Below are positions 6,620 to 12,648 of a stretch of 14,328 bases of DNA, piece by piece. Position 1 is the stretch's first letter. Each line of letters starts with the position of its first letter. Both the position numbers and the translations under genes were made by a program. Source of the stretch: Candidatus Pacebacteria bacterium CG10_big_fil_rev_8_21_14_0_10_44_11 (GTDB lineage: Bacteria; Patescibacteriota; Microgenomatia; UBA1400; PJMF01); contig PFDH01000001.1 in the NCBI GenBank assembly GCA_002772705.1, positions 191-14,518 on the forward strand, read 5' to 3'. The notes below the pieces were generated by a model. That model made no database searches and had not been told where the DNA came from. It worked only from the letters and a program-made list of their open reading frames with translations.

Positions 6620-7353
6620 AGGTTTTGGTCAGTGATGACCACCAACTCACCAGGAGACAGATACAATCCCAGGGCTGGGAGTTGGTTGAGATTTTGATCT
6701 TTCTTTTGGAGATGTTCCAATGCCGACTGTTTTTTGTCACCCACAGCAAAGATTACGACTTGGGCAATGAAGGGCAGAGCACTTAGGCTTAAGGTGAGCC
6801 GTTTTCTAAAGGGATTCACTTGTTGATCGGCTAAATGATAATAAACTACCAGATCTGTGCTAGAAAAAAGGCCAGAAAATCGTTGTGCATACGGATCGGG
6901 CAAAATACCAAGGGTGTGGCCGTCTTCGCCCATACCAGCTAATAAAAAGATACTCGTTTGTTCTTCAATCAGTTGATGAAGGCGATGATTGAGCCGGCTG
7001 GTTGCTTCTTTGGGTTTAGTTTCTTGACCCAAAAATGGGATGAACTCTCCCCCATTGTCTTGAATAAGTGTGATCAAACCGCGCGCTTCCAACTGATGCT
7101 GATTGCTATCAGCTGAGTTGACTTCTACCCAACGCTCGTCTCCCAAGGAAATCATGGTGCCTGACAAGAGTTTTTCTTTCGCCAAACTCTCTAGTAGAAA
7201 TTTTGCAACATCCAGGCAAGAGCCGCCTGAAAGTAACAGCAACCGTTTCGAGTTTTTAAAAAAACCGGATTGTTCAAGCAACTGCTGACAAATAACCGCT
7301 GCTTCCTGAGTAGTATCTGTGGCCGAAACTTGTTTTATCAGCAGTTTTTCCAT
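6616..7353 (-). CDS. pgl: 6-phosphogluconolactonase
   Basis: DevB/SOL-type 6-phosphogluconolactonase of 245 aa, the usual length. It hydrolyses 6-phosphoglucono-1,5-lactone to 6-phosphogluconate, the second step of the oxidative pentose phosphate branch, in the cytoplasm. Seen in the sequence: the phosphate-binding LSGGSCLDVA (41-50), GDERWVEVNSADSNQ (71-85) and LLAGMGEDGHTLGILP (137-152), which contains the catalytic GxGxDGH. The start ATG follows a good promoter by 14 nt, and the N-terminal strand fits this start. The gene diverges from zwf, which makes its substrate, and heads an operon with a GT-C glycosyltransferase and a hydrolase that are not obviously related to it. Confidence 0.93.
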   Translation of the reverse strand: MEKLLIKQVSATDTTQEAAVICQQLLEQSGFFKNSKRLLLLSGGSCLDVAKFLLESLAKEKLLSGTMISLGDERWVEVNSADSNQHQLEARGLITLIQDNGGEFIPFLGQETKPKEATSRLNHRLHQLIEEQTSIFLLAGMGEDGHTLGILPDPYAQRFSGLFSSTDLVVYYHLADQQVNPFRKRLTLSLSALPFIAQVVIFAVGDKKQSALEHLQKKDQNLNQLPALGLYLSPGELVVITDQNL

Positions 7354-7367
7354 ATATCTGTACCGCT

Positions 7368-7396
7368 ATCCTACTGAATCTCAATTCAGCCTGCAA
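7368..7396 (-). promoter_or_regulatory. pgl promoter
   Basis: On the - strand TTGCAG (7391-7396) and TAGGAT (7368-7373) are separated by exactly 17 bp. The predicted start near 7361 leaves an 8-nt leader without a Shine-Dalgarno sequence. It is back to back with the zwf promoter in a gap of about 100 bp, so one regulator could control both. Confidence 0.6.
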
Positions 7397-7407
7397 GCTC
7401 CAGACAC

Positions 7408-7452
7408 TATTTTTTCTCAATCAATCTTGCTACACTTCGCTCAAGTGAGGTG
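7408..7452 (+). promoter_or_regulatory. zwf promoter (extended -10) and Shine-Dalgarno
   Basis: TGC-TACACT is an extended -10 box (7428-7436). A weak -35, TATTTT, lies 17 bp upstream (7408-7413). RNA would start near 7443. GAGGTG (7447-7452) is a Shine-Dalgarno sequence 4 nt before ATG 7457 and fixes that start codon. Confidence 0.6.
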
Positions 7453-7456
7453 TCAG

Positions 7457-8938
7457 ATGAGAAGAATCGATTCGCCGTTAACAATTTTTTTAGTTGGTGC
7501 CACGGGTGATTTGGCCAGGAAGAAAATTTGGCCGGCGCTGTATGATCTGTTCAAGCAGTCTTTACTGCCAGATACTTTTAATATTGTCAGTGTGGCTCGA
7601 GCCAAGTATTCTAAGGCAGAGTTTGCTGACTTTTTGGCACAAACGGTTAAAGTTGAAAAATCAGACCCAGCCTGGAAGCGGTTTATTTCAACAATTGAGT
7701 ACGTCAGCGGCGATGTGATGGACCCAAAAACCTTTACTGAGATTGAAGAAGCCCACGCCAAAATTGCTCCGTGCGGCAATCATTTGTGGTACTTGGCTAC
7801 TTTGCCAAGTTTATATGTTTCAGTGGTAAAAAATATCAAGGCTGAGCAACTACAAACCACCCAATGTGGTTGGACTAAACTATTGTTAGAAAAACCCTTT
7901 GGGGTTGATCTAGCCACTTCACAACAATTAAACAAAGAGTTGCTGCAAGTTTTTGAGGAAGATCAGATTTATCGAATTGACCACTTTTTAGCCAAAGAAA
8001 CCGTGCAGAATTTGTTGGTTTTTCGTTTTGGCAACGGTTTGTTTGAACATCTGTGGAATCATCAGTTTGTTGACCACATTCAAGTCACTTCGGCGGAACA
8101 AATTGGGATTGCGGGCCGGGGGGTGTTTTATGACAGCGTTGGGGTGGTGCGGGATGTTCTTCAGAACCACGTTTTACAAATGTTGGCGATGACTTTGATG
8201 GAAGAACCAACAAGTTTAGATCCGGCTGAGATCAGAAAACGGCGAATGGAATTTTTGTCTCAACTAGAAGTTGTGCCCTCAGAACAGATTGGAGCGAGGG
8301 TGGCATTTGGTCAATACCAGGCAGGTCAAGTTGACGGTCTACAAGTGGTTGGATATACCGGAGAAAAAGATATTCCGGCTGAATCGGTGACCGAAACCGC
8401 GGTAGCCGGCAAACTCTTTGTCAATTCTGAGCGCTGGAAAGGGGTGCCAATCTACTTTAGATTAGGGAAACGCTTGCAGCAGAGTGTCACGGAAATTTCA
8501 ATCAAATTTAAGGAGCCAATGAACTCAATGTTCTCTACCTTTGAAACACCACAAAAAGGCAATGTTTTGACGCTACGAATTCAGCCAAACGAAGGCGTGA
8601 TTGTCCGGCTCAATGTCAAGCAACCCGGGTTGGAGTTACAGACGGGCGAAGTCTCGATGCAGTTTTGTTATCACAACCAATTTCAAATGGATTTAGTTGA
8701 GGCCTACCAAAAGTTGCTGTACGACGCTATTCAAGGTGATACCACCCTTTTCCCTCAGGCAGAAGACATCGATGCTTCTTGGCGATTTATCCAACCAATT
8801 CTTGATTATTTGGCAGACGCCCAAACCAAACCGTTGCCGTATGCTGCGGGTAGCTGGGGTCCGGCGGCCTTTGAAGAACTAATCGCTGAAGATGGTAGAC
8901 GGTGGCTTGAGCCGCGTCCTGATATGTGTGTTGTATGA
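7457..8938 (+). CDS. zwf: Glucose-6-phosphate 1-dehydrogenase
   Basis: NAD(P)-dependent oxidation of glucose-6-phosphate to 6-phosphogluconolactone, the entry step of the oxidative pentose phosphate branch. ATG 7457 gives 493 aa, the family norm. An upstream in-frame ATG at 7319 would lie inside pgl and add 46 residues with no family likeness, and GAGGTG stands before 7457. Features: the dinucleotide-binding FLVGATGDLARKK (11-23), LLEKPFG (143-149), the substrate and active-site motif RIDHFLAKE (173-181; the family has RIDHYLGKE), GVFYDSVGVVRDVLQNHVLQ (222-241) with the second catalytic His (H238), and GVPIYFRLGKRL. All key residues are present. gnd follows after 8 nt, and its ribosome binding site overlaps the zwf stop, so the two are co-transcribed and probably coupled. 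Confidence 0.96.
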   Translation: MRRIDSPLTIFLVGATGDLARKKIWPALYDLFKQSLLPDTFNIVSVARAKYSKAEFADFLAQTVKVEKSDPAWKRFISTIEYVSGDVMDPKTFTEIEEAHAKIAPCGNHLWYLATLPSLYVSVVKNIKAEQLQTTQCGWTKLLLEKPFGVDLATSQQLNKELLQVFEEDQIYRIDHFLAKETVQNLLVFRFGNGLFEHLWNHQFVDHIQVTSAEQIGIAGRGVFYDSVGVVRDVLQNHVLQMLAMTLMEEPTSLDPAEIRKRRMEFLSQLEVVPSEQIGARVAFGQYQAGQVDGLQVVGYTGEKDIPAESVTETAVAGKLFVNSERWKGVPIYFRLGKRLQQSVTEISIKFKEPMNSMFSTFETPQKGNVLTLRIQPNEGVIVRLNVKQPGLELQTGEVSMQFCYHNQFQMDLVEAYQKLLYDAIQGDTTLFPQAEDIDASWRFIQPILDYLADAQTKPLPYAAGSWGPAAFEELIAEDGRRWLEPRPDMCVV

Positions 8939-8946
8939 AAGGATTT

Positions 8947-9852
8947 ATGAAGTTAGGGTATGTCGGTTTAGGCAAAATGGGCAAAAATATGGTGCTGCGA
9001 TTATTAGAGCAGGGGCACCAGGTAGTGGCTTGGAACCGATCACCCGAACCAGTGGCAGAAGTAGCGGCTGCAGGTGCCACTGGCGTGACAAGTTTAGAAG
9101 CGTTAGTGCAAGCTTTACCCACACCAAGATCAATTTGGCTGATGTTGCCGGCGGGTGAGCCAACTCAGAGTCTGGCCAATCGGTTAGCTCAGTTATTAGC
9201 GGCTGGTGACACCCTAATTGACGGTAGTAACTCCTTTTATAAAGATTCACAACAATTAGCCAAACAATTAGCCGAGAAAAAAATTAAGTACATTGATGTC
9301 GGTGTGTCCGGTGGTCCGGCTGGTGCCAAAAATGGCGCTTGTTTGATGATTGGTGGCGACCTGGCTAGTTTTGAGGCCCACCAAGAATTGTTTACTAGTG
9401 TGGCGGTGGCCGGGAGTTTTCAATTTTTTGAAGGCGCTGGTGCCGGTCACTTTGTCAAAATGGTGCACAACGGCATAGAGTATGGCATGATGCAAGCTTT
9501 AGCTGAAGGCTTTGGAGTGTTGGCACAAGCCCCATACAAACTAGATCTGACCAAGGTGGCAGCCATTTACAACAAAAACAGCGTGATTGAGTCTAGACTA
9601 GTTGACTGGCTAGCAAAGGGTTTAGAGCAGGAAGGTCAAAATTTGGAAAATATTTCTGGCAGTGTGGCGCATAGCGGCGAGGGGCTGTGGACGGTGAAAA
9701 CTGCTAAAGAATTGGGCGTGAGCGTACCCATTATTGAAGGTTCGTTGCAGTTTAGGTTAGACTCACAAACAAGTCCAAGTTTTGAGGGCAAAATTTTGTC
9801 GTTGTTAAGAAATCAGTTTGGCGGTCATAATGTGGCAAAAAAATCAGACTGA
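8947..9852 (+). CDS. gnd: 6-phosphogluconate dehydrogenase, decarboxylating, short type
   Basis: Oxidative decarboxylation of 6-phosphogluconate to ribulose-5-phosphate and CO2, the last step of the branch begun by zwf and pgl. ATG 8947 is preferred over ATG 8926 because GAAAGGA (8937-8943) precedes it and the product then opens directly with the Rossmann strand MKLGYVGLGKMGKNM. It is 301 aa, the short class (about 300 aa, not about 470). Motifs: the cofactor loop WNRSPEP (29-35), DGSNSFYKDS (92-101), DVGVSGGPAGAKNGACLMIGG (117-137, with the SGGxxGA substrate site), GAGHFVKMVHNGIEYG (165-180) with catalytic K171 and E178, and SGEGLWTV near the end. The N-R-S after the second strand suggests NADP preference, because Arg there usually binds the 2'-phosphate; this is an inference. 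Confidence 0.95.
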   Translation: MKLGYVGLGKMGKNMVLRLLEQGHQVVAWNRSPEPVAEVAAAGATGVTSLEALVQALPTPRSIWLMLPAGEPTQSLANRLAQLLAAGDTLIDGSNSFYKDSQQLAKQLAEKKIKYIDVGVSGGPAGAKNGACLMIGGDLASFEAHQELFTSVAVAGSFQFFEGAGAGHFVKMVHNGIEYGMMQALAEGFGVLAQAPYKLDLTKVAAIYNKNSVIESRLVDWLAKGLEQEGQNLENISGSVAHSGEGLWTVKTAKELGVSVPIIEGSLQFRLDSQTSPSFEGKILSLLRNQFGGHNVAKKSD

Positions 9853-9854
9853 AG

Positions 9855-9885
9855 TAAAAAGCAACATAAAAAGCAACACTGTTGC
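9855..9885 (+). repeat. Tandem 12-bp direct repeat plus inverted repeat before the ZIP gene
   Basis: TAAAAAGCAACA occurs twice with no gap (9855-9866 and 9867-9878). The second copy runs into GCAAC-ACT-GTTGC (9873-9885), a small inverted repeat whose right arm enters the -35 box of the ZIP promoter. The position is typical of an operator for a metal-responsive regulator, but I do not recognise the motif. Confidence 0.6.
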
Positions 9886-9910
9886 AAGTATTCATAACCT
9901 CAGTTAAACT
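9882..9910 (+). promoter_or_regulatory. ZIP transporter promoter (leaderless)
   Basis: TTGCAA (9882-9887) and TAAACT (9905-9910) are spaced by exactly 17 bp. The ATG follows 6 nt after the -10 box, so the predicted +1 is the A of the start codon. No Shine-Dalgarno sequence is present. Confidence 0.68.
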
Positions 9911-9916
9911 ATCAAG

Positions 9917-10651
9917 ATGCAACTTTTTTACACCGTAGCTAGCGCCTTTCTAATCAGTTTTGCATCTTTGACTGGCGCAGTCACGCTAATTTTAAATCAG
10001 CATCGTCTTCAATCAATACTATTGATGTTAGTTTCTTTGTCAGCTGGGACGCTAATGGGCGGAGCTTTTTTGCATTTACTGCCCGAAGCGATCGGGCATT
10101 TACCAGCTCAGTCTGTTTTCTTAACCACGCTGATTGCCTTTGTTGGCTTCTTCTTCATTGAGCGAGTTTTACACTGGCATCACTGCCACAAAGAGCGACA
10201 CGAGCGAAAAATTTTAGGCGCCATGAACTTGACGGGCGACACAGTTCATAATTTTTTGGATGGTCTAATTTTGGCGGCTGCCTTTTCGGTGGACGTCAAA
10301 ATTGGGTTTGCCACAGCGATTGCGATTGCTCTCCATGAAATTCCCCAAGAAGTCAGCGATTTTGGCGTCTTACTTCACTCGGGGTGGGAGAAGAAGCGAG
10401 CCTTACTCGCTAATTATTTGGTTTCACTGACGATTGTGGCGGGAGCAGTCATTGGCTTTTTATTGGCGGAGCAAGCGGAGGCACTCAGTTTTTGGTTAAT
10501 GCCAGTTGCTGCTGGTGGTTTTATTTATATCGCCGCCGCTGACTTAATGCCAGAAATTAGACAGGAAAAAGATCTAGGCAAGTCATTACTTCACATGACC
10601 ATTTTTATTACTGGAGTGTTTCTGATGTTTTTGATGGCGCAGGGTGAATAA
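9917..10651 (+). CDS. ZIP-family divalent metal transporter
   Basis: ZIP (zinc/iron permease) membrane protein of 244 aa with about eight helices. It moves divalent metal, typically zinc, iron or manganese, into the cytoplasm. The metal path is clear: HNFLDG (111-116) on helix 4 and HEIPQE (140-145) on helix 5 are the family's paired binding motifs and are intact. The loop after helix 3 is His-rich (HWHHCHKERHERK, 86-98) and could sense or deliver metal. Helix 2 contains LSAGTLMGGAFLHLLPEA, also typical. The gene has its own leaderless promoter with operator-like repeats just upstream, which suggests metal-dependent control. The preferred metal cannot be decided from sequence. Confidence 0.92.
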   Translation: MQLFYTVASAFLISFASLTGAVTLILNQHRLQSILLMLVSLSAGTLMGGAFLHLLPEAIGHLPAQSVFLTTLIAFVGFFFIERVLHWHHCHKERHERKILGAMNLTGDTVHNFLDGLILAAAFSVDVKIGFATAIAIALHEIPQEVSDFGVLLHSGWEKKRALLANYLVSLTIVAGAVIGFLLAEQAEALSFWLMPVAAGGFIYIAAADLMPEIRQEKDLGKSLLHMTIFITGVFLMFLMAQGE

Positions 10652-10665
10652 ATATATTTGATCTA

Positions 10666-10671
10666 TATAAT
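10666..10671 (+). promoter_or_regulatory. -10 box for the methyltransferase gene (leaderless)
   Basis: A consensus TATAAT lies 6 nt before ATG 10678, so transcription should start at the start codon. The -35 region is poor (GGTGAA at 17 bp spacing), which suggests dependence on an activator or on the A/T-rich spacer. Confidence 0.6.
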
Positions 10672-10677
10672 GGTGGC

Positions 10678-11433
10678 ATGTTCCAAAAGTTGAAGCAGTT
10701 TTTGTTTGTGCCCTCGCGTGAGTTTGTTGCAACGGCGCCCATTCACTATGTGTTAAAAAGCCTGTCTAGTTGGAACTTGTTGGGGTGGAAGCCATTAGCA
10801 ACAGTTTTGTATGCCAGTCCCCAACTGAGAGCTGGGTGGACCAAGCTAGACGTCAACGAACGAATCATTGAGGTACCTTGGGTGTATTCTCAGTTGAACT
10901 TTAAGAAAAAAGGCAAGGTTTTGGATATTGGTTGGCTAGAAAGTACCCTACCAATTTCTTTGGCGACAGCAGGGTTTAGTGTCACTGGTTTAGATATTAG
11001 ATCAGGCGAATTAACTCATCCAAATTTTGAAGGTTTGGTGGGTGACATTTGTGAGACAAAGTTGCCCTCGAACAGTTTTGATTATGTGATTTTACTTTCA
11101 ACTTTGGAGCACATTGGTTTAAATACTCTATATGGTCGGGCTGCTAGTGGCAGTTCAGACAAGAAAGCGGTTGAACAATGTCTGCGTGTCTTGAAGCTCT
11201 CAGGCAAGTTGCTGATTACCACTCCCGTGGCTAAACAGGCGGCGGTCAATGATTTTATGCGGATTTATACGCCGGCTATTTTGAAACGGTTGGTTAGGAA
11301 TGGCGCCATTGAGTCACTTGAGTTTTTTAAAGCCAATCAAAATCGAACGGCTTGGAGTGTGACGTCTGAAAACGATTTACCAACACCACCAGATTTTGGG
11401 GTGGCGCTGGTGGTGGTGAAGAAAGGTCAATAA
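10678..11433 (+). CDS. Class I SAM-dependent methyltransferase
   Basis: Class I (Rossmann-fold) methyltransferase of 251 aa. The SAM-binding core starts at residue 79: KVLDIGWLESTLPISLA is motif I in the form DxGxxES seen in a subgroup of sugar- or lipid-associated methyltransferases, in place of GxGxG. VTGLDIR (102-108) ends strand 2, VGDICETKLP (121-130) is the motif II region, SFDYVILLSTLEHIG (133-147) is motif III, and LKLSGKLLITTPV is the post-core strand. The first 75 residues carry a basic, amphipathic stretch that may hold it near the membrane. The substrate is unknown. ATG 10678 is placed exactly 6 nt after TATAAT. Confidence 0.85.
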   Translation: MFQKLKQFLFVPSREFVATAPIHYVLKSLSSWNLLGWKPLATVLYASPQLRAGWTKLDVNERIIEVPWVYSQLNFKKKGKVLDIGWLESTLPISLATAGFSVTGLDIRSGELTHPNFEGLVGDICETKLPSNSFDYVILLSTLEHIGLNTLYGRAASGSSDKKAVEQCLRVLKLSGKLLITTPVAKQAAVNDFMRIYTPAILKRLVRNGAIESLEFFKANQNRTAWSVTSENDLPTPPDFGVALVVVKKGQ

Positions 11434-11437
11434 ACAT

Positions 11438-11524
11438 ATGTTAGAAACAGAACGGCCAAAAGTTGGTGTAGCGGCGATTATTTTTACCACTGCTTCATTT
11501 GATGGAGCGAGGGTTCAGAATTAA
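11438..11524 (+). pseudogene. 28-codon ORF resembling the N-terminus of a Nudix hydrolase (remnant)
   Basis: A short frame, ATG 11438 to TAA 11524, encodes MLETERPKVGVAAIIF, which looks like the opening of many Nudix proteins (RPKVGVGVIIF...). It then changes to TTASFDGARVQN and stops. No Nudix box follows in any frame before the next gene. The most economical reading is an internally deleted or truncated Nudix gene. GAAAGG (11421-11426) lies 11 nt before the ATG, too far for a good ribosome site. A genuine small protein or leader peptide for the next gene is possible but not supported. Confidence 0.42.
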
Positions 11525-11536
11525 ATAGGAGTAGTA

Positions 11537-12166
11537 ATGAAAATTCACTCAGGAATGAACAAAGATAATACTGCCTTGATTGTGATTGATCCAATCAACT
11601 CTTGCGCTCATGAAAAGTGCGAAACACCAGACTGGAATATTCACTTCTCAAAGATTAGAAAAATGTTGCCAAAGTTGAATAATTTTCTTAAGCAGTATCG
11701 AAAGCAAGTTGGTGGCTTAGTGGTGGTAACGACCATCACACCTTGGACCAAAGAATATCTGGCCGATAATCTTAACGAACTGTACAAAGACCCAGGGGCA
11801 GAGTACTACTCTGAGGACACCACTGGGTTTGACGAACAGTTTTACACGGTAGAAGTCCAAAAGAGTGATTTGGTGATCGCCAAAAATACTTATGATGTTT
11901 TTACGAATAAAAAGTTACTAGAAGAACTACAAGGACGGGGCGTCAAGTACATTGTGATTGCTGGAATATTTTCTGACGGCTGCGTTTTGGCTTCGGTGAT
12001 TGGCGGCTTTTCGCATGGTTACAACTTTGTGATTTTGAAAGATTTGATTGAAACGACAGATCAAGATGAGCGACAGCAGTTGCAAAAATTATTAATTGAC
12101 GTTACTTTTCCCAAGATGTATGGGAGGACGGTGGACTCAGATAGCTTCTTGGCTGAAATGAGCTAA
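11537..12166 (+). CDS. Isochorismatase-like cysteine hydrolase
   Basis: Isochorismatase-fold hydrolase of 209 aa. The family's catalytic Asp-Lys-Cys triad is complete: D18 in LIVIDPINSC, K116 in VIAKNTYDVF, and C149 in IFSDGCVLASV. Members hydrolyse amide or ester bonds in small molecules (nicotinamide, N-carbamoyl compounds, isochorismate), and the substrate here is not determined by sequence. VVVTTITPW and GFDEQFYTVEVQKSD fit the family's second strand and the loop before the Lys. AGGAG (11527-11531) stands 5 nt before ATG 11537 and decides the start over the internal Met at 11555. It probably continues the methyltransferase transcript, since no promoter is evident in the short gap that holds the Nudix-like remnant. 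Confidence 0.9.
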   Translation: MKIHSGMNKDNTALIVIDPINSCAHEKCETPDWNIHFSKIRKMLPKLNNFLKQYRKQVGGLVVVTTITPWTKEYLADNLNELYKDPGAEYYSEDTTGFDEQFYTVEVQKSDLVIAKNTYDVFTNKKLLEELQGRGVKYIVIAGIFSDGCVLASVIGGFSHGYNFVILKDLIETTDQDERQQLQKLLIDVTFPKMYGRTVDSDSFLAEMS

Positions 12167-12215
12167 CCTCACTTTATACAACAGGTTTTGGAGATTCAAC
12201 TAAGGTAACATTTCG

Positions 12216-12449
12216 CTATGCCCATTCACCTCTAACGTGTTCGTCACCATCCATCATTACTACCTTGAGAATTTCACTCGAAAGATCAGAGTAGACTCCA
12301 CCCTCAACAGTTATTCCTTCGCGACCATAGGGAGATCTTACCCTGCTTCCGATTTGGCATGAAGCTATAAACTCTAGAGGACTTTGAAAAGTCACTTTTT
12401 CGTCTCGGGGTGGAAATAGTGTAGCACCGCGAATCTCAAGGGGCGTCAT
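12216..12449 (-). CDS. Conserved-looking small protein, unknown function (77 aa)
   Basis: I do not recognise this protein. It is 77 aa, soluble and acidic at the end, with no signal peptide or membrane segment. The central part, IGSRVRSPYGREGITVEGGVY, has the look of a small SH3-like or KOW-like beta barrel (turns RSPYGREG and EGGVY), but this is only a resemblance. The gene is real by its signals: AAAGGAG (complement of 12454-12460) lies 4 nt before ATG 12449, and an extended -10 box lies about 29 nt upstream of the ATG. It converges on the isochorismatase-like gene with a 49-bp gap and stands alone, so context gives no clue to function. Confidence 0.7.
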   Translation of the reverse strand: MTPLEIRGATLFPPRDEKVTFQSPLEFIASCQIGSRVRSPYGREGITVEGGVYSDLSSEILKVVMMDGDEHVRGEWA

Positions 12450-12477
12450 ATTACTCCTTTGTTAGTCCTACTAGATC

Positions 12478-12486
12478 GGTATAGCA
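12478..12486 (-). promoter_or_regulatory. Extended -10 box for the 77-aa protein gene
   Basis: On the - strand TGCTATACC fits the extended -10 form TGnTATAnn. RNA would start near 12471 and contain the strong AAAGGAG site. A TTGACC also occurs upstream but only 7 bp from the -10, too close to serve as its -35. Confidence 0.5.
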
Positions 12487-12572
12487 CTGAGGTCAAATGG
12501 CAAGTGAAAATTGAATATCATTAATTGACAGATGTAAGTCTACGGTTTTACGTTCAGCGCTCAGGGCAGCAT

Positions 12573-12598
12573 CTCAACTTCAGACTGACGAGGTTGAG
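12573..12598. other. 9-bp hairpin in the 12450-12648 intergenic region
   Basis: CTCAACTTC (12573-12581) pairs with GAGGTTGAG (12590-12598) over 9 bp with one G-U, around an 8-nt loop. No T run follows, so it is not a normal terminator. It ends 37 bp before the -10 of the PRTase-like gene. It could be a protein-binding site or part of a small RNA. Confidence 0.35.
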
Positions 12599-12635
12599 GA
12601 CTAGTTTGGTTTAGCAAAGTGTATTACTAGAATTG

Positions 12636-12641
12636 TATAAT
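12636..12641 (+). promoter_or_regulatory. -10 box for the phosphoribosyltransferase-like gene (leaderless)
   Basis: A consensus TATAAT, preceded by TTG, lies 7 nt before ATG 12649. No Shine-Dalgarno sequence is present, so the mRNA should begin at or next to the start codon. The -35 is not clear; TTAGCA (12611-12616) is 19 bp away. Confidence 0.6.
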
Positions 12642-12648
12642 CGAACTC

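Noticed and set aside
7319..7456. Upstream in-frame ATG that would lengthen zwf by 46 codons.
   Set aside because: It would start inside pgl on the other strand. The added residues do not resemble the family, and ATG 7457 has a good Shine-Dalgarno sequence and gives the normal length.
8926..8946. Earlier start for gnd at 8926.
   Set aside because: It would overlap zwf and place seven residues before the Rossmann strand; GAAAGGA points to ATG 8947.
10753..10800. Methyltransferase motif I seems to lack GxGxG, hinting at an inactive protein.
   Set aside because: The DxGxxES...LP form with TLEHIG occurs in an established subgroup of class I methyltransferases, as I recall it, so the change need not mean loss of SAM binding.
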